The notes under the pieces were generated by a model. The model did no database searches, was not told the DNA's origin, and worked only from the letters and a program-made list of their open reading frames with translations. A stretch of 17,974 nt of DNA from JBDSZL01 sp039925145. GTDB taxonomy: Bacteria; Acidobacteriota; Vicinamibacteria; Vicinamibacterales; SCN-69-37. The stretch lies in NCBI GenBank assembly GCA_039925145.1, contig JBDSZL010000048.1:1-17974 (forward strand), in the 5' to 3' direction. Positions 7,884-14,579 of this stretch are shown here, one piece after another; position 1 is the stretch's first letter, and each line of letters opens with the position of its first letter. The position numbers and the translations under genes were made by a program.

Positions 7884-8050
7884 AGGAAATGTGATCGGAC
7901 TCAGGTCCGCCCGAGGAGTGACCGTCAACGCCATAGGATATCAGGCCCACCGGGCCACCCAGAACGCGCAGTGGGGCGTCGGCATCTGCTTCGGCTCGGC
8001 CTTGTCGAACCACTGATTGTTCTAGCGCCGCATGCCGCGCCCGAAGCCAG
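7884..8050. promoter_or_regulatory. divergent promoter region, efflux operon / sigma factor
   Basis: These 167 bp separate the start of the efflux operon (leftward) from the sigma gene (rightward) and must hold both promoters. Visible elements are a perfect inverted repeat CGGAC-TCAG-GTCCG at 7896-7909, a second GGCCC-ACC-GGGCC at 7944-7956, and a repeated CATAGGA(A/T)AT at 7881-7890 and 7932-7941. The inverted repeats could be operators or hairpins. I could not find a convincing sigma-70 hexamer pair on either strand. Confidence 0.4.
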
Positions 8051-8596
8051 GTGCGCAATAATCGCAGCGTGCAGCACGATCCGGCCGTTGACGGGCTCGT
8101 GGACGACGTGTACGACGAGCTTCGGCGCGTGGCGGGAAGGTACGTGCGGCGGGAGCGCGCGCAGAGCGTGCAGGCGACCGAACTGGTTCACGAGGCCTAC
8201 CTCCGTCTCGCGTCCGAGAAGCCAGTTGCCTGGCAGAATCGGGCACACTTCGTTGCCATTGCCGCTATCGCGATGCGGCGACTCCTCGTTGACCGCGCAC
8301 GCCGGCGGGGCGCCGCGAAACGCGGCGGTGTTCAGGTGCAGGTGACGCTCGATGACGCGATGCTCGCCAGCTCAACGACATCGGTCGTCGATCTGCTCGC
8401 GCTCGACATAGCCCTCGGCCGCCTCGCCGCCCTGGATCCCCGACAGGCACGCATCGTGGAGCTCCGGTACTTCGGCGGACTCTCGGTCGAAGAGACGGCC
8501 GAAGCACTCGCGATTTCTGAGGCTACCGTCAAGCGCGACTGGATGGTTGCGCGGGCATGGCTTCTCCGCGAAATCGAAGGGACACAGGCGGTGTGA
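8051..8596 (+). CDS. ECF-type RNA polymerase sigma factor (TIGR02999-like)
   Basis: A 181-aa sigma factor with only regions 2 and 4. Region 2 is at about 15-85 (VDDVYDELRRVAGRYVRRER, then VQATELVHEAYLRL and the FVAIAAIAMRRLLVDRARRR core-binding and -10 part). Region 4 is at about 120-178 (RYFGGLSVEETAEALAISEA, then TVKRDWMVARAWL, a helix-turn-helix for -35 recognition). The VHEAYLRL and RRLLVDRAR signatures mark the subgroup common in Acidobacteria and Planctomycetes that is usually linked to Ser/Thr kinases rather than to a membrane anti-sigma factor. The first codon is probably GTG 8051; GTG 8069 is an alternative, and neither has a strong Shine-Dalgarno. It overlaps the kinase gene by 4 bp (GTGA), so the two are translated together. 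Confidence 0.93.
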   Translation: MRNNRSVQHDPAVDGLVDDVYDELRRVAGRYVRRERAQSVQATELVHEAYLRLASEKPVAWQNRAHFVAIAAIAMRRLLVDRARRRGAAKRGGVQVQVTLDDAMLASSTTSVVDLLALDIALGRLAALDPRQARIVELRYFGGLSVEETAEALAISEATVKRDWMVARAWLLREIEGTQAV

Positions 8597-10134
8597 CGGT
8601 TCCGTCCGACGCCGAGGTGTGGCGGCGCATCAACGATCTCTTTCATCAGGCGCTCGACGTGCCGTCGTCGGAGCGGGCGGCGTTCCTCGAACGGGCCTGT
8701 GCTGGCGAGCCACCGATTGCTCGCGAGGTGCAGTCGCTGCTCGATGCTCACGCTCGCGCCGCCGACTTTATCGAGGCCCCAGTGGCTCCGCGGGAGGAAC
8801 TGGATGCCATCGCCCGATCGATGCCTGTGGCCGGACGCCAGGTCGGCTCGTACCGATTGTTGCGAGTCCTTGGTGAGGGGGGGATGGGCGTGGTCTACCT
8901 GGCCCACGACACGCGCCTCGATCGGCCCGTGGCGCTGAAGGCCGTGGCGCCCCGGTTCGCGTCCGATTCGGATCGCAGCGCCAGGCTCACACGAGAGGCA
9001 CGCGCGGCCGCCGCGCTCGCGCATCAGGGAATCGCGACGGTGTACGCGCTGGAGGAGATTGCCGGCGATATCTACATCGCGGCCGAGTACGTGCCAGGGC
9101 ACACGCTACGTGAGGCGCTCGCGACCGGCCCCATGCACCCCGTCGAGGTGCTCGACATCGTGCGTCAAGTCGCGGCTGCCCTCGCCGCGGCACATCGCGT
9201 TGGGATCATCCACCGGGATCTCAAACCAGAGAACGTCATCCGCACGCCCGACGGCACCGTGAAGATCCTCGACTTCGGGCTCGCGCAGTTCAGTGCGCCA
9301 GATGGCGTGTCGTCACTCACGAGCGGCGGGATGCCCGGCACTCCGGCCTACATGTCACCAGAGCAGATCCGTGGCGGTGTCGTGGACCGTCGATCCGATC
9401 TGTTCGCGCTCGGCGGCATGGTGGTGGAGCTGCTGACCGGGACACACCCATTTCATGCTGATACCCAGGCGGCGACGATCGCGCGGGTGCTCGAGCACGA
9501 GCCGCAGTTCGGCCCGACCCTGCTGCTGCCGCAGACATCACTCGACGAACGAAACGGCCGCGCCGCACCCGGGCTGATGGAGATCGCCCGGACCTTGCTC
9601 AACAAGAATCCGGGGGCGCGCTATCAGACGGCCGAGGAGGTTGTGCGGGCACTCGATGCGCTCGCCCCTCACGCCGCACCCACTCCGCACCCCGTCAGCA
9701 ATTCAAACGACGTCCCCGCGGTCGCCACTCGGGCACGTTGGTGGTGGCAGTTTCACGAGGTCACGGCCACGACCGCGTATGTCGTCCTGCTGGCGCCGCT
9801 CTGGCACGCGCGTGAATTCGCCAGCCGCGACTGGGGCATTCTGCTGTTTCTCGCCGGTCTCGTAGCTGTCATCGTGGCCGGCGCCCTACGGCTGCATCTC
9901 TGTTTTGCCGCACATCATTATCCCGGGCAGTGGTCCCGACAGCACTCGCGCGCCAGGACCTGGATTCGCACCGCCGATGCGGTGCTCACGGTCACCCTGC
10001 TCATCGTCGGTCTGCTGGCCGTGCGAGCGGATGCCGGATCCGGCGTGTTGCTCGTGGCGGCCGCCGCAGCCGTCGCCGTGTCTGCCGTCGTCATCGAACC
10101 GGCGACGACGAACGCCGCGTTCGACACCGATTAG
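8593..10134 (+). CDS. membrane Ser/Thr protein kinase (PknB-like, four C-terminal TM helices)
   Basis: A 513-aa Hanks-type kinase. Residues 1-65 form the helical extension seen in acidobacterial kinases next to ECF sigma factors (WRRINDLFHQALDVPSSERA and onward). The catalytic domain is at about 86-355: Gly loop GEGGMG (94-99), Lys116 (VALKAV), Glu135, HRDLKPEN with catalytic Asp209, DFG 227-229, and GTPAYMSPEQ (249-258). All key residues are present, so it should be active. A Pro/His-rich linker leads to four hydrophobic segments (about 391-405, 414-437, 462-478, 483-501); there is no extracytoplasmic PASTA, TPR or beta-propeller sensor. The start GTG 8593 overlaps the sigma stop (GTGA). The stop TAG (10132-10134) is the first three bases of the tandem repeat that follows. 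It probably phosphorylates or responds with the paired sigma factor; the target is not shown. Confidence 0.93.
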   Translation: MTVPSDAEVWRRINDLFHQALDVPSSERAAFLERACAGEPPIAREVQSLLDAHARAADFIEAPVAPREELDAIARSMPVAGRQVGSYRLLRVLGEGGMGVVYLAHDTRLDRPVALKAVAPRFASDSDRSARLTREARAAAALAHQGIATVYALEEIAGDIYIAAEYVPGHTLREALATGPMHPVEVLDIVRQVAAALAAAHRVGIIHRDLKPENVIRTPDGTVKILDFGLAQFSAPDGVSSLTSGGMPGTPAYMSPEQIRGGVVDRRSDLFALGGMVVELLTGTHPFHADTQAATIARVLEHEPQFGPTLLLPQTSLDERNGRAAPGLMEIARTLLNKNPGARYQTAEEVVRALDALAPHAAPTPHPVSNSNDVPAVATRARWWWQFHEVTATTAYVVLLAPLWHAREFASRDWGILLFLAGLVAVIVAGALRLHLCFAAHHYPGQWSRQHSRARTWIRTADAVLTVTLLIVGLLAVRADAGSGVLLVAAAAAVAVSAVVIEPATTNAAFDTD

Positions 10135-10288
10135 GACACCGGGTCTCCGTGATGCGTCAGTGTTAGGACACCGGGTCTCCGTGATGCGTCAGTGGTAGGA
10201 CACCGGGTCTCCGTGATGAGTCAGCGATTAGGACACCGGGTCTCCGCGATGCGTCAGTGATTAGGACACCGGGTCTCCGCGATTCGTA
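10132..10288. repeat. tandem repeat array, five 32-33-bp units
   Basis: Units start at 10132, 10164, 10196, 10229 and 10262. Each opens TAGGACACCGGGTCTCC and continues G(T/C)GATGCGTCAGTG with small changes; the fifth diverges after about 22 bp. Unit 3 has GATGAGTCAGCG. Units 1-3 carry CCGTGAT and units 4-5 CCGCGAT, which fits stepwise tandem duplication. The core GACACCGGGTCTC is itself a quasi-palindrome (5 of 6 pairs). TAG of unit 1 ends the kinase gene, and TAA across the unit 4-5 junction (minus strand, 10263-10261) ends the convergent gene. There are no unique spacers, so it is not a CRISPR array. The function is unknown; intergenic tandem repeat or REP-like element is the closest description. 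Confidence 0.9.
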
Positions 10289-11121
10289 GGGAGACCCGGT
10301 GTCTTGTGTCGTGTCGCTGCGTCGCGGACGGCTTCGAGGGCCGAGGTCATCGACTCGCGCGCGGTGCTATCGATAATCGGCCGGGCGATGGTCCGCAGGC
10401 CGAAGGGGACGCCGCGGCTGAGTGTGAGGGACTCGCACTCGGCGATGACGCCTCCCGGCACGGCTGAGTAGCGCCAGTACGCGTTCAGGCGCCAGAGAAA
10501 CCCGTGATCCTCCCCCGCCGGTAGCCGTCGCTCCGCGGCCGTCCCCACGTCGTCGAGCTCCGCGATTCCCGTGGCAATGGTCGCGCTCGCCGCCCGATCG
10601 TTGCCGTAACGCCAGAACCGCACGTCGTGTTCGGTGTCGTAGATCACCGTCACGATCTTCGATCGCCGCAGCCGCAGGTACACCTTCATCGAGTCGGCGC
10701 CTCGAGCGAGCACCCGGGCCTGCAGGACATCCGCCTGCTTCGGCGGGGCCTCCTGCAGGGTGGCCATCACCTCGGCGACCGTCACTCCCGGGATGAACAC
10801 CGCGCCGCGCCAGTGATGCACTTCCGCTCCTGGCACCGGAATCGCCTCGCTTCGAGGATTGCGTGCGCGAAGGGCCGCGGTCACGATCCGTCCCGATGAG
10901 ACCACTCGCCTCTCGTCAGGCGCCACATAATCCAGCGCCAGGAAACGACTCGGATCGGACAGCTCGCCCGCGCGCCGCTGCTCAACCGCCTCTACATACA
11001 GCCGCCAGCCATCAAGCGTCTCAGGCTTCACATAGGCGGCCGGCACCCCAACAGCCGACGCGACCACCGAGGCAAACAGCAAACGGGCAGCGACAAACAG
11101 ACCGGCAAGGGATGTACGCAC
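10261..11121 (-). CDS. exported protein of unknown function
   Basis: A 286-aa protein with an N-terminal signal peptide (RTSLAGLFVAARLLFASVVA, probable cleavage near SAVG-VPAA). The mature part is a mixed alpha/beta protein with no motif I can assign. Its C-terminal part (FLWRLNAYWRYSAVPGGVIA, then ECESLTLSRGVPFGLR and PIIDSTARESMTSAL) resembles conserved hypothetical proteins I associate with acidobacterial genomes, possibly of a START/SRPBCC-like fold; this is recollection, not a search. The start is GTG 11121, with AGGAG 5 nt upstream; a GTG at 11136 lies before that site. The last 14 or so residues (HKTPGLPTNRGDPVS) are encoded by the repeat-array hairpin, and the TAA stop comes from the repeat, suggesting the original C-terminus was replaced. 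It is transcribed toward the kinase and away from the phosphatidyltransferase. Confidence 0.8.
   Translation of the reverse strand: MRTSLAGLFVAARLLFASVVASAVGVPAAYVKPETLDGWRLYVEAVEQRRAGELSDPSRFLALDYVAPDERRVVSSGRIVTAALRARNPRSEAIPVPGAEVHHWRGAVFIPGVTVAEVMATLQEAPPKQADVLQARVLARGADSMKVYLRLRRSKIVTVIYDTEHDVRFWRYGNDRAASATIATGIAELDDVGTAAERRLPAGEDHGFLWRLNAYWRYSAVPGGVIAECESLTLSRGVPFGLRTIARPIIDSTARESMTSALEAVRDAATRHKTPGLPTNRGDPVS
10263..10305. terminator. strong 16-bp hairpin closing the repeat array
   Basis: The fifth repeat copy faces an inverted copy: GACACCGGGTCTCC (10265-10278) pairs perfectly with GGAGACCCGGTGTC (10290-10303). One A-T and one G-T pair extend the stem at its base, and the loop is 11 nt. 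It lies between convergent genes, so it could terminate transcription from both sides. Neither strand shows a real T-run after the stem, so it is not a textbook Rho-independent terminator. The hairpin also lies inside the 3' coding end of the leftward gene. Confidence 0.55.
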
Positions 11122-11159
11122 GGTGACTCCTGTCACTCAATGCGTCGAACGGGAGGTTC

Positions 11160-11201
11160 GGGGCTCGGGGCTTGGGGCTTGGGGCTTGGGGCTTGGGGCT
11201 T
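11160..11201 (+). repeat. GGGGCTT heptamer tract with G-quadruplex potential
   Basis: Six 7-bp units run without interruption: one GGGGCTC and then five GGGGCTT, followed by GG. Six G4 runs separated by 3-nt loops exceed the minimum for an intramolecular four-tetrad quadruplex on the plus strand. The tract lies in the 131-bp divergent region, 39 bp above the leftward gene start and about 50 bp before the phosphatidyltransferase start. It could affect transcription or vary in copy number by slippage. No function is shown by the sequence itself. Confidence 0.85.
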
Positions 11202-11252
11202 GGATGAGCCCGCGCACGGGGATTTTGCGCATGTGTCAGTAGGAGAATGCCC

Positions 11253-11966
11253 ATGAACAGTTCGTCGGCGGCCACGTCATCAATGAGTGCTTTTCGCGAG
11301 GTCAGGAGGGTGCAGCAGAGCGTCCTGACGCGGCTCGAGCGCCGGACCCTGCAGTGGCTGGCGGTGCGCTTGCCGGGCGCCATCCACTCGGATCACTTGA
11401 CCATCCTGGCGCTCGTCGCCATGGTCGGCGCGGGCGGATCGTACTGGCTCGCCAGCGTCACGCCCGTTGGGCTGCTGCTCGCCATTGCGTGCCTGGCGGC
11501 GAACTGGTTCGGCGACAGCCTCGACGGCACCATCGCCCGCGTGCGGAACCAGCAAAGGCCACGCTACGGGTACTACGTCGACCACGTGGTCGATGCAGTC
11601 GGTACCATCTTCCTGTTCGGCGGACTGGCGCTATCCGGCTACATGTCGCCCCTTGTCGCCGCGACACTCCTCGTGGCGTACTTCGCCGTCTGCCTCGAGG
11701 TCTACCTGGCCGCACACAGCGTGGGCGACTTCGAGATGAGCTTCCTCGGGCTCGGCCCCACAGAACTCCGCATTCTGCTGGCCGTCGGGAATCTCGCGTT
11801 GCTGGCCCATCCAACAGCGACCGTGTTCGGCCACGTCTTCAAGTTGTTCGACATCGGCGCGCTGATCGGCGCGTGCGGGCTGACCGTGACGTTCGTCTCG
11901 TCCGCAATCCGTCACACGCGCGAGCTCTACCAGTTGGAACCTCGCATGGGTGCCCGACACAGATGA
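11253..11966 (+). CDS. CDP-alcohol phosphatidyltransferase family protein
   Basis: A 237-aa integral membrane enzyme that transfers a phosphatidyl (or similar) group from a CDP-linked lipid or alcohol to an alcohol acceptor. The full signature D-G-x2-A-R-x9-G-x3-D-x3-D is present: Asp91-Gly92, Ala95-Arg96, Gly106, Asp110 and Asp114, with Asp88 before it; these bind the metal ions and CDP. About five to six hydrophobic helices follow (for example 48-68, 70-86, 114-150, 165-180, 190-215). The start ATG 11253 has AGGAG 7 nt upstream; ATG 11247 is only 1 nt from that site. The stop overlaps the next gene (ATGA). The acceptor could be glycerol phosphate, inositol, serine or another alcohol; the sequence does not tell, and the GtrA partner hints at a specialised lipid. 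Confidence 0.92.
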   Translation: MNSSSAATSSMSAFREVRRVQQSVLTRLERRTLQWLAVRLPGAIHSDHLTILALVAMVGAGGSYWLASVTPVGLLLAIACLAANWFGDSLDGTIARVRNQQRPRYGYYVDHVVDAVGTIFLFGGLALSGYMSPLVAATLLVAYFAVCLEVYLAAHSVGDFEMSFLGLGPTELRILLAVGNLALLAHPTATVFGHVFKLFDIGALIGACGLTVTFVSSAIRHTRELYQLEPRMGARHR

Positions 11967-12397
11967 CCAGTTCCAGTCGCTGGCTGCGCTTCAACATCGT
12001 CGGCGCCGTTGGCATGGCGGTTCAGTTGACGGGCATGGCGCTGCTCGTCAGGGTCGGTGCGGGCGTCGCTCCCGCTGCGGTTATCGCCGTCTCCGTGGCC
12101 CTGATCCACAACTTCGCATGGCACCGGGCGTGGACATGGAAGGATCGCCGCGGCGGCGCGCGGCTGTCGCCTGGGCTGTTCGGCCGTTTCATTGGCGCGA
12201 ATGGGGTCGTCTCGCTGGTGGGCAATGCCCTGCTCGCTCCATGGCTGGTCGACAACGCGCACCTCCCGCTGCTCGCGGCGTCCACGGTCGCGATCGCGGC
12301 CTGTGGACTGGCCAACTGGTGGCTGGCCGACCGCGCCGTCTTCGTTCGGCGGCGTCTGGAGCTTTCGAGCGAGCCTTCGGGGCCGCCCAGATTATGA
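11963..12397 (+). CDS. GtrA-like family membrane protein
   Basis: A 144-aa protein with four predicted TM helices (about 10-30, 36-54, 76-96, 102-120). Family marks are RFNIVGAVGMAVQL at the start, HNFAWHRAWTWKDR (49-62) after helix 2, and the closing NWWLADRAVF (118-127). GtrA-like proteins are small membrane proteins linked to flipping polyprenyl-phosphate sugars or anchoring glycan enzymes. ATG 11963 overlaps the phosphatidyltransferase stop in an ATGA, so the two are translationally coupled and may act on the same lipid. The frame is open further upstream, but only as antisense-like shadow of the previous gene. The stop TGA is followed at once by a second TGA. Confidence 0.88.
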   Translation: MTSSSRWLRFNIVGAVGMAVQLTGMALLVRVGAGVAPAAVIAVSVALIHNFAWHRAWTWKDRRGGARLSPGLFGRFIGANGVVSLVGNALLAPWLVDNAHLPLLAASTVAIAACGLANWWLADRAVFVRRRLELSSEPSGPPRL

Positions 12398-12431
12398 TGA
12401 GCTGTTGCGTCAGCCTGCCCTGAAAACCCTC

Positions 12432-13928
12432 GTGCCGGTCCGCGCCGCTCTGCTGTGCGGACTTCTGACGACGCTGCTGTTCGACGCCCGTCCGGCCTCT
12501 CAGAATTCCACCGCCGCCTACACCGTCTACTCGTCCGAGGGGCGACGCTCGCTGCCGTTCCGGACCAACGCGGGCGTCGACTTCGTGTCCCTCGATCAGC
12601 TCGCCAGCATGTTCAACCTGACGACGGCCGAAGACACCGTGGTGGGCGGTCTGACCGTCCGCGGCGCCGGACAGACCATTCTGCTCATTCCTGGCCAGTC
12701 GTTCGCATCGGTAGGCCCGGGGCGAATCGTGTCGCTGCCAGCGCCCGTGCAGCGCGAGCGCAACAGCTGGCAGGTGCCTGTCGACTTCATCCGGCAGGCG
12801 CTCGGCCCTGCGCTGAATCTGCGCGTGGATCTCAGGCGGACCAGCCACGTGATTCTGCTCGGCGACGTGCGCCTCCCGCAGGTGGGCGGGCACGTCGAGC
12901 GGCAGGGCGCCAACGTTCACGTGCAACTCGACGTGGAACCTGGGGCCCCGTACCGCGCGAGTCGCGACGGCAACCGGTTGACGCTGCAGTTCGACGCGGT
13001 CGCCTTGGAGCTGACGCCGATCACCGGCCTGGTTCCGGAGTTCGTCGCCGGCGTGCGCGCCGAAGGGCCCGCCCTCGTTCTGACGCTGGGCCCATCGACA
13101 GCCGGTTACCGCATCGATGACTCGGATCGGGCGCACCTGCAGATCGATCTGCTGGCTCCGGGCGCACCGCCGCCCACGCCGACACGGCCGCAGGAACCGA
13201 CTTCCCCGCCCGTGGTCGACCTGGCCCCTCCCGGCACACTGAGAACGCTGGTGATCGACCCGGGCCACGGCGGCGAAGACGAGGGCGTGCGCGGCGCCGG
13301 GATCAAAGAGAAAGACTTCGTGCTGCAGGTTGCGAGGCGGCTGAAATCGGCCATCGAGGCACGCATCGGCCTGCGGGTTCTTCTCACGCGCAACGACGAC
13401 ACAGACGTGGCCGCCGACAAACGTGCAGCGCTCGCCAACAACAACAAAGCGGACCTGTTCATCAGCCTGCACGCCAACGCCTCGGTCAATCCCAAGGTCG
13501 GCGGCGTGCAAGTGCTCTCGCTGCGCGTGGATGACTACCGGAGCAGCGAACACGCCCAGGACAATGCTGAAATTCCCGTGCCTGTGGTTGGAGGCGGTCT
13601 GCGCACGATCGATGTCGTCGCGTGGGATATCGCGCAGATCCCGTTCGCGGCGAAATCCGCAACCCTCGCCACGATGCTGCTGCGGCGCTGCCAGGAGCAG
13701 GGCCTTCCTATGTTCAAACGCCCAACGGCGCAACTGCCGCTACGTCCGCTGGTCGGCGTCAACATGCCCGCAATTCTGGTCGAGCTGGGCTTTCTGTCGA
13801 ATCCAGACGAAGAGAAAGCGCTCACCACCGGTGACCGCACGCAGAAGATCATCGACGCGCTACTCGCCACCATCGCCGACGCGCGTCGCGGCATCACGGT
13901 CACACCTGTCGCCCCTGCAACGCCATGA
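12432..13928 (+). CDS. N-acetylmuramoyl-L-alanine amidase (Amidase_3) with AMIN-like N-terminus
   Basis: A 498-aa periplasmic peptidoglycan hydrolase that cuts the bond between MurNAc and L-Ala, typically in daughter-cell separation. The signal peptide is at 1-23 (VPVRAALLCGLLTTLLFDAR, then PAS). Residues 28-125 look like a copper-amine-oxidase-N/stalk-type domain, and about 135-240 an AMIN-like beta domain; a Pro-rich linker (244-268) leads to the catalytic domain (270-485). The zinc ligands and catalytic residues are His279 (DPGHGG), Glu293, His347 (SLHANA) and Glu451 (ELGFLSNPDE), so the enzyme should be active. The start is unsure: GTG 12432 gives a plain signal peptide without a Shine-Dalgarno; TTG 12405 would give a better basic n-region. 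The stop overlaps the next gene (ATGA). Confidence 0.93.
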   Translation: MPVRAALLCGLLTTLLFDARPASQNSTAAYTVYSSEGRRSLPFRTNAGVDFVSLDQLASMFNLTTAEDTVVGGLTVRGAGQTILLIPGQSFASVGPGRIVSLPAPVQRERNSWQVPVDFIRQALGPALNLRVDLRRTSHVILLGDVRLPQVGGHVERQGANVHVQLDVEPGAPYRASRDGNRLTLQFDAVALELTPITGLVPEFVAGVRAEGPALVLTLGPSTAGYRIDDSDRAHLQIDLLAPGAPPPTPTRPQEPTSPPVVDLAPPGTLRTLVIDPGHGGEDEGVRGAGIKEKDFVLQVARRLKSAIEARIGLRVLLTRNDDTDVAADKRAALANNNKADLFISLHANASVNPKVGGVQVLSLRVDDYRSSEHAQDNAEIPVPVVGGGLRTIDVVAWDIAQIPFAAKSATLATMLLRRCQEQGLPMFKRPTAQLPLRPLVGVNMPAILVELGFLSNPDEEKALTTGDRTQKIIDALLATIADARRGITVTPVAPATP

Positions 13929-14575
13929 GCGACGACGTGAGAGCAGAGAACGACACGGAGCTGCAGGGCCCACGCCCGGACGCCCCACGACGCGCATCGG
14001 GGCGTGGGCGCTGGATGGCGATTGGGATCGGCGCCGGGCTGATTATCCTGGGCATCTGGTTCGTGGCCACCAGACTGCCAGGCTGGTTGACGACGCCGGA
14101 GAATCCCGCGCCGGCCTCGACGACCGCCCCGACCGGTGACGCGAAGAAGATTCACGCCACGCTGTTCTATTTGTCGGAGGACGGCACGGCGCTCTCCGCG
14201 GCCAGCCGGCAGGTGCTCTACGGGGAGACTCCCGCCGAACAGGCGCGGCGCCTGCTCGAAGCGCAGGTCGCTACGCCGGGTGGCGGCGCTCACAGTGCCA
14301 TTCCAGACGGCACGACCGTGCGCGCCGTGTTCCTCACCGAACAGCACGAGGCCTACGTGGATCTCGGCGGGGCCATCAGAACGGCCCATTCCGGCGGATC
14401 GCTCGACGAGGCACTCGCGGTGTACGCCATCGTCAACGTCATCACCGTGAACCTGCCGGACATCGTGGCCGTGCAGATTCTGGTCGACGGCAAGGAAGTA
14501 GACTCGATCGCCGGCCACATGGACCTGCGGCGGCCGATCGCCAAGGCGCTCGACTGGATTGAGAAGGGACCCTGA
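13925..14575 (+). CDS. GerMN-domain membrane-anchored protein
   Basis: A 216-aa protein with a polar N-terminus, one TM helix (about 31-51, MAIGIGAGLIILGIWFVATR), a Pro/Thr-rich linker, and a periplasmic GerMN domain at about 72-205. Typical GerMN features are visible: ATLFYLSEDGTAL, a LLEAQVATP helix end, AIPDGTTVRAVFL, EAYVDLGGAIR and the closing VQILVDGKEVDSIAGHMDL. In spore formers GerM acts in the engulfment channel; in Gram-negatives the same domain occurs next to amidases and probably binds or supports peptidoglycan machinery. Its ATG overlaps the amidase stop (ATGA), supporting joint action. Only 4 nt separate its stop from the rph start. Confidence 0.9.
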   Translation: MSDDVRAENDTELQGPRPDAPRRASGRGRWMAIGIGAGLIILGIWFVATRLPGWLTTPENPAPASTTAPTGDAKKIHATLFYLSEDGTALSAASRQVLYGETPAEQARRLLEAQVATPGGGAHSAIPDGTTVRAVFLTEQHEAYVDLGGAIRTAHSGGSLDEALAVYAIVNVITVNLPDIVAVQILVDGKEVDSIAGHMDLRRPIAKALDWIEKGP

Positions 14576-14579
14576 AGGC

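Noticed and set aside
7095..8345. 416-aa plus-strand open frame across the adaptor and sigma genes
   Set aside because: It crosses two supported genes on opposite strands and has no recognisable domain or ribosome site.
8557..8592. Upstream ATG for the kinase
   Set aside because: It would overlap the sigma gene by 40 bp; the GTG at 8593 gives the usual 4-bp overlap and the usual N-terminus of this kinase group.
10132..10288. CRISPR array
   Set aside because: The repeats are directly tandem: the whole 32-33-bp unit recurs with only point changes and there are no unique spacers. No cas gene is present.
11021..11383. Minus-strand peptide with SPKPQAP repeats
   Set aside because: The repeats are only translation of the GGGGCTT tract, and the frame overlaps both flanking genes.
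12189..13733. 514-aa open frame on the minus strand opposite the amidase
   Set aside because: It is antisense to a gene with complete catalytic motifs and has low-complexity Arg/His/Gln-rich composition typical of GC-rich shadow frames.
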